Below are positions 1 through 8,128 of a stretch of DNA of 64,000 bases, piece by piece; the stretch's first letter is position 1, and every line of letters begins with the position of its first letter. The position numbers and the translations under genes were made by a program. The notes beneath the pieces were generated by a model. That model was not told where the DNA came from. It worked only from the letters and a program-made list of their open reading frames with translations, and made no database searches. This DNA is from Streptosporangium subroseum (GTDB lineage: Bacteria > Actinomycetota > Actinomycetes > Streptosporangiales > Streptosporangiaceae). The DNA lies in assembly GCF_900188345.1 (NCBI RefSeq), contig NZ_FZOD01000018.1, positions 96,961 through 160,960 on the forward strand. The letters run 5' to 3'.

Positions 1-291
1 GAGATGTCCCAGGAGCAGGCGGTCCGTTACGCGCTGCAGTTCGACGAGCCGTCCGAGACGCCCCTGCTGCTCGGCAGGAACCCGGTCGTCGCCCCGCTCA
101 CCACGCTGACCTGCCGCGAATGGGAGATCGCCGAGCTGATCGCCAGAGGCATGAGCAACAAGGCCATCGCCGACGACCTGGTGATCAGTCCCGCGACCGC
201 GGCCCGGCACGTGGCCAACATCCTCGCCAAGCTCGGCTTCTCCTCCCGCACCCAGGTCGCCACCTGGGTCATCGAGCAGAACCGCTCCTGA
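1..291 (+). CDS. LuxR-family regulator, C-terminal HTH domain (5' end outside window)
   Basis: The reading frame is open at the left window edge, so this is the 3' end of a longer gene. The visible 96 residues carry a canonical LuxR/GerE helix-turn-helix at about residues 30-90: 'LTCREWEIAELIARGMSNKAI' begins the domain and 'ILAKLGFSSRTQVATW' forms the recognition and dimer helices. The domain ends at the C-terminus, as in large ATP-binding LuxR (MalT/LAL-like) regulators and in response regulators. Which of these it is cannot be told from the fragment. Inference: DNA-binding transcriptional activator, cytoplasmic. Confidence 0.85.
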   Translation, partial: EMSQEQAVRYALQFDEPSETPLLLGRNPVVAPLTTLTCREWEIAELIARGMSNKAIADDLVISPATAARHVANILAKLGFSSRTQVATWVIEQNRS

Positions 292-1108
292 GGCGTCCCA
301 GCCGTCCGCCCCGCGCATCCGCCTCCCGCGGCCGCGCCGTGCGTGTCCGCCGTGCGTGCCCGCCATACGGGGTCGGCGTAGGTGCTCGCCGTACGTGCCT
401 GCGATACGTGTTCGGCGCGAAAGAGGATCAAAAGAGGATCGAACGGTCGCCGGCACGGGTGGAAGGCGTACCGCCCGGGTGGAGGGGGCGCGCCTGGGGC
501 GGGGAACGTCTACACACCGGGACTACATATCGGCGGTCACGGAGATACACCTCCGGATACGCAGTCCGGAGCATGTGCCGGGCACACCGCTCGCCATACA
601 TTTTCCTCGTGTTCGACCGATGACGTCCAGCCCTCCGCGGACTGCCGACCATGAAGGCGGTCCGTATGAGGGCTCACACCATCCCGGGTGTCTCGGCCGA
701 GCATAAGGGAGCGTCGCGTGTCCCTCCCGACGGCCGAGGTCTCCTCGGAGGGGTGGGGACTTAGGGCCATGGGCCACGCGACAGCGGGCTCGAGCCGCGC
801 AGGGCTCGAGCCCGCCCGTCCCGGGGGCGTCGTTCCCTGAAATCCTGTATTCGCCCGGAACTCCTCATCCCCGAGCCCTTTCCTGCCTGGAACTCGCGTT
901 GTGTGAAACCCACTCCTTGAATGTCTTTAAACCCTCTCTCTTCGAAGATTTCTGCCTAGAATCCGATTCTCCTCAAAGCGGGGTCCCTTCTCGAAACCCA
1001 TGCCTCCCCGGAAAGGCCGTGTTACCTGGAGGTACGACGTTGAATACACAGTCATCTACATACATTTGTCGATGCCCGAGGGAAGAGGCTGACTCTACTG
1101 TCAGCGAA
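292..1108. other. Non-coding stretch upstream of AMP-binding gene
   Basis: About 800 bases with no convincing coding region. The first half is GC-rich, with short degenerate CGTACG/GCGATACG-type repeats near 355-420. The second half, from about 840, is noticeably less GC-rich and probably holds the promoter of the following gene. No clear -35/-10 pair could be assigned. Confidence 0.5.
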
Positions 1109-1885
1109 ATGAGACCGACCCCCCAGTCCATCCAGTGCACTGTGACCGAGGCGGTGTTCGGTTGCGCACACGGGCGGGGTGATCGGCCCGCACTGATCGA
1201 TCTCGGCGCCGGAGTGGTGTACGGCTATCGCCGGCTGGCCGGCGAGGTGACGCGGGGAGCCTCCGGCCTGGTCAGACGGGGGGCGAGGCGGCGCCAGGTG
1301 GCGGGAATCCACGTGGACAACGCCGCCGCCCAGACCCTGGCGGTGCACACCGTCATCGCGGCGGGCGGCGTGGCGGCGCCCATCGTCCCCGGGAGCGGGG
1401 AGATGGGCGAGCTGCTGGCCGAGTGGGACGCGCGGCTGCTCATCACCACTCCTCGTCTCGCGGAGTCGTCGCTGCAGGCCGCCGAGGACTCCCGGGTCCG
1501 GCAGGTGATCGCGTTCGGACAGGCCCGTGACACCGTCGACTTCGCCGACCTGCTGCTGCTCGAATCCGTCCCGCTACCCTTCCTCGACCCGGCCGTTCAG
1601 CCCGCCCTGCTGACCGATGACGGGGGCGTGCTCACCCACCAGGACCTGATCATGCGGATGCACGCCCTCGACAGGGTCGCCGCGCTGGAGAAGTCGGACG
1701 TTCTCCTGGTGACCTGGCCCCTGGTGTGCAGCCTCGCCATGACGACTCTGATCGGGCTGGCACTGATGCACGGCGCCCTGGTCGTCGTGGCCCCCGGCCT
1801 CTCGTCCGCCGAGCTGTCGGCGACCATTCAGGACTTCGGCATCACCGTCATGGCCCTGTCCGACGGCTCCATCCAGCGTGTGTAG
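1109..1885 (+). CDS. Truncated adenylate-forming (AMP-binding) protein without P-loop
   Basis: 258 residues that read as the N-terminal subdomain of an acyl/aryl-CoA ligase: 'GDRPALIDLGAGVVYGYRRL' at the start, then 'VAGIHVDNAA' and 'IAAGGVAAPIVP'. Full-length members are about 500-550 residues, so the C-terminal half is missing. Where the signature P-loop (S/T-G-T-T-G-x-P-K-G) should precede the 'LTH' motif, the sequence runs 'ALLTDDGGVLTHQDL', so the ATP-binding loop is deleted. ATG 1109 was chosen because similarity begins just after it; the frame is open upstream to 899. The gene ends inside the first copy of a tandem repeat. It is either a decayed ligase or a repurposed non-catalytic protein; activity as a ligase is not expected. 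Confidence 0.6.
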   Translation: MRPTPQSIQCTVTEAVFGCAHGRGDRPALIDLGAGVVYGYRRLAGEVTRGASGLVRRGARRRQVAGIHVDNAAAQTLAVHTVIAAGGVAAPIVPGSGEMGELLAEWDARLLITTPRLAESSLQAAEDSRVRQVIAFGQARDTVDFADLLLLESVPLPFLDPAVQPALLTDDGGVLTHQDLIMRMHALDRVAALEKSDVLLVTWPLVCSLAMTTLIGLALMHGALVVVAPGLSSAELSATIQDFGITVMALSDGSIQRV

Positions 1886-1965
1886 GCGCCGGCACACGCG
1901 ATCTCATGATCGATCACCGTCACGGCTCCATCCAGCGTATAGGCGTCGACACACGCGGTCTCATG
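1863..1965. repeat. Imperfect tandem duplication at 3' end of AMP-binding gene
   Basis: Two copies beginning 'acggctccatccagcgt' and ending 'tctcatg', at 1863-1908 and 1922-1965, offset by 59 bp. The stop codon of the upstream gene lies in the first copy. The copies differ by a 2-bp gap and a few substitutions, so the duplication is not recent. Confidence 0.8.
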
Positions 1966-2947
1966 GCCGGAGTCCCGAGGGGTCGACCAGGGAGTCACCC
2001 AGTGCCGTGCGGTGATACAGGACACCGCGACCGGTGCGGCTCCCGGTGACCAGACCCGCTCTGCGCAGGGCGGTGATGTGGCCGCCCACGGTCCCGAGAC
2101 CCAGCTCAAGCAGGCTGACGAGCTGCGTGGTGGTCGCTGGGGTCGCCAGCTCCAGCAGGACCAGGGTCCTGGTCCTGCCGATCAGCCCGGCCAGGCCGTC
2201 CGGCGTCTCGTGGGGAATCCCGGTGCCCCGGGCCGGATAGCTGATCGCGTACGGCCAGCGGTCCTCCAGGTAGGAGCCCACCCCCGCGGGGAACACGGTC
2301 GGCACGAAGAGCAGCCCGCGCCCGTCGAGCCGATGGGTCTCGTCCGGACTCTTCGCACGCACCTCGATGACGCCGTCGGGACGCCACCGGATCCGCGGGT
2401 TGAGATCGTCGAGCGCCGCCGCCCAGCCGTAGGTCGCCAGGCGGCCGGCTCGGTGGACCACGTCCCGTTCCAGGATCGCGTGGAAGCGTGGCCACGCGGG
2501 GGCGACGATCTCCTCCCACACCGCGCTGAGCGCCTCGGCGAACAGCTCCACGACGTCGGGGGAGAACAGCACGTCCCTGACGGGCTCATTGGGACGCGGC
2601 ATCCCCTCCAGGTTTTTGGCGATCTCTTCGTGTGCCTGCGCCACCGGGGTGGCGCGCACCACCGCGAGCTCCGTCTCGAACGGGCTGTTCACCCCGGTCG
2701 GCGGCGGCGCGGGGAAGTCGGCGTTGTAGTTCCTCTCACGGAACAGCGCCACCATGGCACCCAGCCCCGGGTGCGTGAGCAGTAGCCTCTCGTACGGTCC
2801 CCGCATCCGGCCCGCCCACGCCTGCCACTCTCCGGCCTTCTTCTTCCCGGACAGGATCCAGAGCGCGTGCTTGGTCACGATGAGCGGGGAGATGGCGAAC
2901 CTGCTGGCCATGACGTCCTGCGGAGTGACCTCGATGCGGTAGACCAA
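1961..2947 (-). CDS. DUF5937/ArsR-type winged-helix transcriptional regulator
   Basis: 328 residues. The long N-terminal part ('RIEVTPQDVMASRFAISPL') resembles the DUF5937 effector region common in actinomycete ArsR-like regulators. The C-terminal 70 residues ('TRTLVLLELATPATTTQLVSLL...VGGHITALRRAGLVTGSRTGRGVLYHRT') form an ArsR winged helix. TTG 2947 was preferred over an upstream GTG because GAAAGG lies 7 nt before it and family similarity starts there. The gene is divergent from an MFS transporter, and a perfect palindrome lies just upstream of its start. By analogy with such pairs it probably represses itself and the exporter. The effector is unknown. Confidence 0.85.
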   Translation of the reverse strand: MVYRIEVTPQDVMASRFAISPLIVTKHALWILSGKKKAGEWQAWAGRMRGPYERLLLTHPGLGAMVALFRERNYNADFPAPPPTGVNSPFETELAVVRATPVAQAHEEIAKNLEGMPRPNEPVRDVLFSPDVVELFAEALSAVWEEIVAPAWPRFHAILERDVVHRAGRLATYGWAAALDDLNPRIRWRPDGVIEVRAKSPDETHRLDGRGLLFVPTVFPAGVGSYLEDRWPYAISYPARGTGIPHETPDGLAGLIGRTRTLVLLELATPATTTQLVSLLELGLGTVGGHITALRRAGLVTGSRTGRGVLYHRTALGDSLVDPSGLRP

Positions 2948-2955
2948 CTGACGAC

Positions 2956-2975
2956 CTTTCGGATATATCCGAAAG
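2956..2975. promoter_or_regulatory. Perfect 20-bp palindrome, probable operator of the ArsR-type regulator
   Basis: CTTTCGGATATATCCGAAAG is its own reverse complement over all 20 bases. It lies in the 66-bp gap between the divergent regulator and transporter genes, 9 bp upstream of the regulator's TTG start. The position suits autorepression and co-control of the MFS gene. Confidence 0.75.
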
Positions 2976-3013
2976 CTTAGCCAGCCGTTCCGGTCACCTC
3001 CAGCATCGTGCCC

Positions 3014-4402
3014 ATGACCACACAAGAGCGCGGTGCGACCTACACGGAGGTCTTCGCGAACCGGGAGTTCCGGGTCCTGTTCGGAAGTTTCGCCCTTCTC
3101 GTGACCGGTGACCAGGTCAAGATGCTGGCCCTGTCGGCACTGGTCTACGCGCGGACCGGCTCGCCGGGCCTGTCGGCGGCGACCTACACGCTGGGCTTCC
3201 TGCCCTACATCGTCGGCGGGACGTTCCTGCTCTCGCTGGCCGACCGGATCCGGCCGCGCATACTGATGATCGTCGGTGAGCTGCTCAGGGTGGTGACCTG
3301 CCTGCTGATGGCCTTCGCCGGGCTGCCCGTCTGGGCGCTGCTCGCGCTGGTCCTGGCCACGGGGCTGTTCTCGCCGGTCTTCGGGGCGGCCCGCAGCGCC
3401 CTCCTGCCCGATCTGCTGCCGGGTGATGCGTTTGTGCTGGGCAGGTCAGTGCTGTCCCTGATGGCCGCCGGGTCGCAGATCGGCGGGCTGGCCGTGGGCG
3501 GCGGCATTCTCGCCGCCACCGGTCCAGCGGGGGCACTGGCCGTCACCGCCGCGCTGTCCGCGGTGGCCGTCGTGGTGCTGCGCTTCGGCCTGCCCGACTT
3601 CCCCGCCCGGAACTCGAAGGCCGGCGGCTTCCCCGGCCAGGACGCGAAAGCCGGCGACCTCCCCGTCCGGAACGCGAAGGTCGGCGGCTTCCCCGTCCAG
3701 GACGCGGGAGACGGCGGCTTCCCCGTCCAGGGTGCGGGGGACGGCTTTTCCGTCGGAAGCGCGGGGACGGGCGGCTTCCCCGCTCAGGACGTGGAGGGCG
3801 GGGATTTTCCAACCGAGGACGCGAGGGGCGGCGCCGTACGGGAGACCCTGAGAGTCAACCGGACCCTGATGATGGACGCGCGGGTGCGCGGCCTGCTCCT
3901 CGCACAGTGGCTGCCGATATCGTTCGTGACGGGTGCCGAGGCGATGCTGGTCCCCTATCTGGGAGGCACCGCGGGGATCGCGCTCGCCGCCTCATCCGTG
4001 GGCCTGGCGGCCGGAAACCTCGCCGTCGGCCGGTTGGTCTCGCCCGCAGGCAGGGAGCGGCTGGCATTGCCGCTCGCGGTGGCGGCGGGCATTCCCCTGC
4101 TCGCGTTTGTCGTCCAACCGGAGTTCTGGGGGGCCGCGCTGCTCATGCTGCTCGCGACGGCGGGGAGTTCCTACGAGCTCGGGTTGCAGCGGAGGTTCGT
4201 GGAGGCGGTGGCCGAGCCGTTCAGGGGCCAGGCCTTCGGCCTGTCCTCGGCGGGGATGATGACGGGCCAGGCGCTGGGCGCGGCCCTGGTGGGCGGGGCC
4301 GCCGAGCTGACCTCCCCGCACATGGCGATCGTCCTCGCAGGCGTCGCGATCGTCCTCTGCTCCCTCGCCCTGCACAGATCTCTACGGCCGGAGCCCTCCT
4401 GA
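3014..4402 (+). CDS. MFS transporter with repeat-expanded central loop
   Basis: About 462 residues of a major-facilitator protein, with hydrophobic segments before and after a central cytoplasmic loop. The first half shows typical features ('VTGDQVKMLALSALVYARTG', 'GLFSPVFGAARSALLPDLLP'). The loop, at about residues 197-275, is a tandem low-complexity array (units like 'GGFPVQDAGD'). Normal transporters of this type have a short loop here. ATG 3014 is used; GTG 3008 is equally possible. It is divergent from the ArsR-type regulator and shares the 20-bp palindrome, so it is probably an efflux pump induced by that regulator's ligand. The substrate cannot be predicted. Confidence 0.88.
   Translation: MTTQERGATYTEVFANREFRVLFGSFALLVTGDQVKMLALSALVYARTGSPGLSAATYTLGFLPYIVGGTFLLSLADRIRPRILMIVGELLRVVTCLLMAFAGLPVWALLALVLATGLFSPVFGAARSALLPDLLPGDAFVLGRSVLSLMAAGSQIGGLAVGGGILAATGPAGALAVTAALSAVAVVVLRFGLPDFPARNSKAGGFPGQDAKAGDLPVRNAKVGGFPVQDAGDGGFPVQGAGDGFSVGSAGTGGFPAQDVEGGDFPTEDARGGAVRETLRVNRTLMMDARVRGLLLAQWLPISFVTGAEAMLVPYLGGTAGIALAASSVGLAAGNLAVGRLVSPAGRERLALPLAVAAGIPLLAFVVQPEFWGAALLMLLATAGSSYELGLQRRFVEAVAEPFRGQAFGLSSAGMMTGQALGAALVGGAAELTSPHMAIVLAGVAIVLCSLALHRSLRPEPS
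3601..3836 (+). repeat. In-frame tandem repeat array in the MFS gene
   Basis: Seven to eight degenerate units of about 30-36 bp encoding variants of G-G-F-P-(V/G)-Q-D-A-x. The array is inserted in the loop between transmembrane segments 6 and 7 and keeps the frame open. The DNA units are built around 'cggcttccccgtccag'. Confidence 0.85.
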
Positions 4403-4442
4403 CGGGCCCCTCTCTATACGGCCGGGGCTCTCCTGACGGGCC
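4384..4442. repeat. 34-bp-offset tandem duplication across the MFS stop codon
   Basis: Two 25-bp near-identical copies (acggccggagccctcctgac... and acggccggggctctcctgac...) at 4384-4408 and 4418-4442. The first contains the MFS stop codon. Confidence 0.75.
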
Positions 4443-4636
4443 TCCTCGCCTGTCCGACAGCATGCGCGTCATGTGATTCGCCGCGCGCACCGCCGTGCGG
4501 GCGATGCCGGTGCGGCCGTCGAGGCTCTCCGGCGGACCGGCAAGGCGGTGTGGCCCTGCCGATGCCGGCGACACCGCCCAGGACGAGAGGGCCTTGCGCG
4601 TGCTGAGATCGGCCATGGCAGATCGTGAAAGCGCTG

Positions 4637-5248
4637 TCAGCCCTGCTTGAGCAGGTGCAGAGACGACAAGGAGCCGCCCAGCTGCATCAGGCGTCCGCCG
4701 GTGCGCAGGTCGCCCACGTTGACCGGGGCGAACCCCAGCCCGTCCGCCCACTCCGCGAAGGCGGTCGCCGCGGCGGCGTCGTCACCGGCCAGGAACAGTA
4801 CCCGGCGGCCCGCCTCGTGCCGGGGGTCGGCCGCGATGTGCTGGGCGTAGAGCGTGTTGAACGCCTTGATCACATGGGCGCCGGGAGCCAGGCCGGCCAC
4901 GACCTCGCTGCCGGTCCGCTCGCCCAGGTCGGCGACCTCGAACTCGGGCGGTCCGGTGAGGAAGTGGTTGGTGGCGTCGATGAGGATGCGACCGTCCCAC
5001 GGCGGCAGGCCGGACAGGGCCTGGGGGATGTGCGGCCACGGTACGGCGAGCAGCACGGCGTCGGCCTGGGCCGCCTCGGCGATGGTGCCGGCGGACGCGC
5101 CGGGGCCGAGGTCGTGGATGAGCGGCTCAAGCGTCTCGGGCCCGCGACTGTTGCTGAGGGTGACCTTGTGGCCGACGTTGAGCGCGTGCCGGGCGACGGC
5201 CTGGGCGATGGCTCCGGCGCCGATGACTCCGAAGGTTTCGATACGCAT
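4637..5248 (-). CDS. F420-dependent NADP reductase-like / NAD(P)-binding protein
   Basis: 203 residues with an N-terminal Rossmann fold: 'GVIGAGAIAQAVARHALNVGH' at residues 8-28 with the G-x-G-x-x-A fingerprint. The sequence continues with 'VTLSNSRGPETL', which is typical of the F420H2:NADP oxidoreductase/Fno-like family, and with 'IKAFNTLYAQH' in the second half. Length matches the family. Inference: it transfers hydride between NADPH and F420 or another carrier; many members have uncharacterised substrates. ATG 5248 is preceded by GAAAGG. It appears monocistronic. Confidence 0.8.
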   Translation of the reverse strand: MRIETFGVIGAGAIAQAVARHALNVGHKVTLSNSRGPETLEPLIHDLGPGASAGTIAEAAQADAVLLAVPWPHIPQALSGLPPWDGRILIDATNHFLTGPPEFEVADLGERTGSEVVAGLAPGAHVIKAFNTLYAQHIAADPRHEAGRRVLFLAGDDAAAATAFAEWADGLGFAPVNVGDLRTGGRLMQLGGSLSSLHLLKQG

Positions 5249-5329
5249 GAAGAGTGCCTTTCTCTGTCGCGGACGACCCTGGACAGGGTGGTGCCGACTC
5301 TCATCCCCTGGAGACTCTCCAGGAAACGA

Positions 5330-5728
5330 TCATCTATCCCCGACTTCGGTCGACGGCGGTAGGCGCGAGGCATGCGTTGCAACCGCTTCCAGCAGCTGAC
5401 TCTTCGACGGGTTCACCATGGCGTTTCCGGCCACGGTCACGGTCGGCACGGTCTCGTTCCCGCCCGCGACCGAGCGGACGAACGCCGCGGCCTCGGCATC
5501 TCTCCAGATGTTCACCTCGACGTACTGCAGGCGCGTGAAGCGCAGACGCGTGCGCAGGCGCATGCAGTACTTACAGCCGGGGCGCCAGTACACGACCACG
5601 CCTTCGCGATCCTTCTGCGTGAGGGACGTTCTGGACCGGCCCCTGCGAGGCAGGTTCGCAACGATCATCCATATCGCGTAGAGGACGAGAAAGGAGATCG
5701 CGATCGTGGAAAGCACGTCAGAGATCAC
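5330..5728 (-). CDS. Membrane-anchored glutaredoxin/mycoredoxin-like protein
   Basis: 132 residues. An N-terminal hydrophobic segment (residues about 5-26, 'IAISFLVLYAIWMIVANL') is followed by a thioredoxin fold with the redox motif C-K-Y-C in 'VVYWRPGCKYCMRLR' and the cis-proline region 'NETVPTVTVAG'. The CxxC and overall spacing match actinobacterial mycoredoxins and glutaredoxin-like proteins. With the N-terminal anchor, the catalytic domain orientation depends on topology: the basic stretch after the helix (RRGRSR) favours a cytoplasmic domain. The GTG start at 5728 lacks a clear ribosome-binding site; a GTG twelve bases further in is an alternative. Confidence 0.82.
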   Translation of the reverse strand: MISDVLSTIAISFLVLYAIWMIVANLPRRGRSRTSLTQKDREGVVVYWRPGCKYCMRLRTRLRFTRLQYVEVNIWRDAEAAAFVRSVAGGNETVPTVTVAGNAMVNPSKSQLLEAVATHASRLPPSTEVGDR

Positions 5729-5736
5729 TTAAGTGA
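5725..5736. promoter_or_regulatory. 12-bp perfect palindrome overlapping glutaredoxin start
   Basis: TCACTTAAGTGA covers the proposed GTG start codon. It could be an operator, or it could be chance; no regulator gene is adjacent. Confidence 0.35.
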
Positions 5737-5890
5737 CTATATGGGAGAAAATACCCCAAGGTTCTGGGCCACCGGCCGTGGGTGCCTCCCTGTCGGCTCT
5801 CCTCGCCGCGTCTTCCCCTGCCACCTGAAGTCCCGAGGTGTGCAACCGTGATCGCCGCGGAGCCGGAGGCCCCGGGACCGCGTGCCGTGC

Positions 5891-6883
5891 TCACGAGGGC
5901 CGGAGCTCTCCCGATCCCCGGGGGATGAGACGGGTCGGCAGCTCGATCCGCTCGGGGGTGCCCAGCTCACCGGCGAGACGGCGGAAGAGCAGTTCGGCCG
6001 CGGTGCTGCCGAGTCTCACCGGGTCCTGGGCCACCACGGTCACGCCGGGCACCAGGAGGTCGGCCAGTTCGAAGTCGTCGAAGGCGACCATGGGCAGGCG
6101 GTGTCCCGTGCGCAGCACGGCCACGGTGATCCGGCTGTTGCCGGTGAACACCGCCGTGGGCGGGTCGTCGAAGGAGAGCATCCCGGTCAGCGCGGTTCCG
6201 GCCTGCTCCGCGGGACCCGTGGCGACCAGGGACTCGTCGTAGGGGAGACCCGCGTCCCGGAGGGCATGGCGGTAGCCGTACAGGCGCTCGGTGGCGGTGA
6301 AGATGGACGCGCTGTCGCCGACGTAGGCGATGCGCCGGTGGCCGTGCCGGATCAGGTGGGTCACTCCCGTGCGCGCGCCGCCGGAGTTGTCGGACAGCAC
6401 GGTGTCCACGTCCAGCCCACCGGGCCGGTCGACGAAGACGGCGGCGATGCCCGCGTCGAGTTCGGGCAGCAGGTATTCGTGGTCGGACCCGGTCGGCACG
6501 ATGATCAGACCGTCCACCCGCCGGGAGCAGAAGGTCAGGACCAGTCCCCGCTCGCGCTCGGGCTCCTTCCCCGTGGAGCCGCTCAGCACCAGGGAGCCGT
6601 TCCGGAGTGCCACGTCCTCGACCGCGCGGCTGATTCCGGAGTAGAACGGGTCGGCCACGTCCTCGATCACCAGGCCGATGCTCGCCGTCCGGCCCTTTCT
6701 GAGCACCCGGGCACTCTCGTTGCGCCGGTAGCCGAGCCGTTCGATGGCGGCCACGACCCGCGCGGCCGTGGCGGCGTTGACTCCCGGCTCCTCGTTGACG
6801 ACCCGGGAGACGGTCTTGAGCGCCACCTCGGCCGCCGCCGCGACGTCCTTCATGGTGGGACGCCCGCGCGCACTGTCTGTCAC
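5891..6883 (-). CDS. LacI-family transcriptional regulator
   Basis: 330 residues from GTG 6883. The LacI HTH begins almost at once ('RPTMKDVAAAAEVALKTVSRVVNEEPGV') and is followed by the hinge ('LRKGRTASIGLVIEDVADPFY') and a periplasmic-binding-protein-like effector domain ending in 'RLIPRGSGE'. The frame is open to TTG 6943, which overlaps the stop of the preceding IclR gene. The downstream GTG is preferred because a 12-bp LacI-type palindrome lies in that extension. The gene follows the pca operon. Its effector is unknown; carbohydrate or aromatic-acid catabolism control is possible. Confidence 0.85.
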   Translation of the reverse strand: MTDSARGRPTMKDVAAAAEVALKTVSRVVNEEPGVNAATAARVVAAIERLGYRRNESARVLRKGRTASIGLVIEDVADPFYSGISRAVEDVALRNGSLVLSGSTGKEPERERGLVLTFCSRRVDGLIIVPTGSDHEYLLPELDAGIAAVFVDRPGGLDVDTVLSDNSGGARTGVTHLIRHGHRRIAYVGDSASIFTATERLYGYRHALRDAGLPYDESLVATGPAEQAGTALTGMLSFDDPPTAVFTGNSRITVAVLRTGHRLPMVAFDDFELADLLVPGVTVVAQDPVRLGSTAAELLFRRLAGELGTPERIELPTRLIPRGSGELRPS

Positions 6884-6913
6884 GGGTCGATCATTTCTCA
6901 GTATCGGCTCGTC

Positions 6914-6925
6914 GACAACGTTGTC
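6914..6925. promoter_or_regulatory. LacI-type operator GACAACGTTGTC
   Basis: A perfect 12-bp palindrome with the central CG usual for LacI/GalR operators. It lies 30 bp upstream of the preferred GTG start and next to a possible minus-strand -10 (GATACT, 6901-6906). This suggests autoregulation. Confidence 0.65.
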
Positions 6926-6939
6926 ATCATCTCGGTGCG

Positions 6940-7743
6940 TCAACGGGAGAGCGCGGTGCCGGTCGTACCCATCGAATGGAGGTCCGCCTCGACCCGCGCG
7001 GCCGCGGCGAGCAGCGGCGGCAGCAGGTCGCGGCGGGCCGACTCGACGGTCGTACGGCTCGCGTGGGAGGAGATGTTCATCGCGGCGGTCACCCGCCCCG
7101 AACGCTCCCGCAGGGGCACGGCGATCGAGCGCAGCCCCTCTTCCAGCTCCTGGTCGACCATCGCCCAGCCCTGGGAGCGGATCCTGTCGAGCTCGGTCCG
7201 GAGGATGGAGGGCGAGGTGACGGTGTGGGAGGTCAGCCTGCGCAGCTCGGCGTGTTCCAGATAGGCGTCGAGGTCGTCCGGGGGCATCCAGGCCAGCAGC
7301 ACCCTGCCCATCGAGGTGCAGTGGGCCGGGAAGCGGGTGCCGATGTTGATGGTCACCCGCATGATCCGGCTGGTGGCCACCCGGGCCACGTAGACGACGT
7401 CCTCGCCGTCGAGCACGGCCACGGACGCCGACTCGTGCACCTCGGCGACGAGCCGTTCGAGATGCGGCTCGGCGACCTCGGGCAGGGAGAGGCTGGACAG
7501 GTAGGCGTAGCCCAGGTCCAGCACGCGCGGGGAGAGCGCGAACAGCCGCCCGTCGGTCCTGACGTAACCGAGGTCGACGAGCGTCAGCAGGAACCGCCGG
7601 GCCGCCGCGCGGGTCAGATCGGTCGCGCGGGCGACCTCGCTGAGCGTGAGTTCGGGGCTGGTCGCGCTGAACGCCCTGATGACGGAGAGCCCGCGGGCCA
7701 GGGACTGCACGTGGTCGGAGCCACGATCAACCGGTTCGACCAT
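6940..7743 (-). CDS. pcaR: IclR-family regulator of the pca operon (PcaR-like)
   Basis: 267 residues. The N-terminal winged helix ('SLARGLSVIRAFSATSPELTLSEVARATDLTRAAARRFLLTLVDLGY') and the IclR effector domain ('SVAVLDGEDVVYVARV...GTRFPAHCTSMGRVLLA') match the PcaR/PcaU/PobR subgroup that responds to protocatechuate-pathway metabolites. ATG 7743 has AGGAGG six bases upstream and overlaps pcaC by 17 bp, so the gene is the last pca cistron and is translationally coupled. IclR-like operators lie upstream of pcaI, 4.8 kb away. PcaR proteins act as activators in Pseudomonas and as a repressor in Corynebacterium. The site positions here, downstream of the predicted -10 elements, favour repression. 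Confidence 0.87.
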   Translation of the reverse strand: MVEPVDRGSDHVQSLARGLSVIRAFSATSPELTLSEVARATDLTRAAARRFLLTLVDLGYVRTDGRLFALSPRVLDLGYAYLSSLSLPEVAEPHLERLVAEVHESASVAVLDGEDVVYVARVATSRIMRVTINIGTRFPAHCTSMGRVLLAWMPPDDLDAYLEHAELRRLTSHTVTSPSILRTELDRIRSQGWAMVDQELEEGLRSIAVPLRERSGRVTAAMNISSHASRTTVESARRDLLPPLLAAAARVEADLHSMGTTGTALSR

Positions 7744-8125
7744 TCCGGTCCTCCTCATTCCGGTCGAACTCTAGCGCCGCCTGCGCCACCGCGAACGCCC
7801 GATTGGCCGCCGGCACACCCGCGTAGATCGCGGTCTGCAGCAGCACTTCCTTGATCTCGTCCTCGGTGAGGCCGATGCGGCGCGCCGCCCGCACATGCAT
7901 GGCCAGCTCGTGTTCGTGCCCGAGCGCGGCCAGCATGGCGAGGGTGATGCAGCTGCGGGTCCGCCGGTCCAGGCCGGGGCGGGTCCAGATCTCTCCCCAG
8001 GCGTATTTGGTGATGAACTCCTGGAAGTCCGCGGTGAACGGTGTGGCGCCCGCGGCGGCGCGATCCACGTGCTCATCGCTCAGTACGGCCCGGCGCGTCG
8101 CGTCTCCGGCCTTCCACACGTCCAT
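7727..8125 (-). CDS. pcaC: 4-carboxymuconolactone decarboxylase
   Basis: 132 residues of the CMD/AhpD-like fold, with the family core 'DRRTRSCITLAMLAALGHEHELAMHVRAARRIGLTEDEIKEVLLQTAIYAGVPAANRAF'. It catalyses decarboxylation of 4-carboxymuconolactone to beta-ketoadipate enol-lactone in the protocatechuate branch. It is a stand-alone enzyme here rather than the PcaL (PcaD-PcaC) fusion found in many actinomycetes. The ribosome-binding site AAGGAG lies inside the last codons of pcaB, leaving a 3-nt gap. The pcaR start overlaps its end. Confidence 0.93.
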   Translation of the reverse strand: MDVWKAGDATRRAVLSDEHVDRAAAGATPFTADFQEFITKYAWGEIWTRPGLDRRTRSCITLAMLAALGHEHELAMHVRAARRIGLTEDEIKEVLLQTAIYAGVPAANRAFAVAQAALEFDRNEEDRNGRTG

Positions 8126-8128
8126 CTT

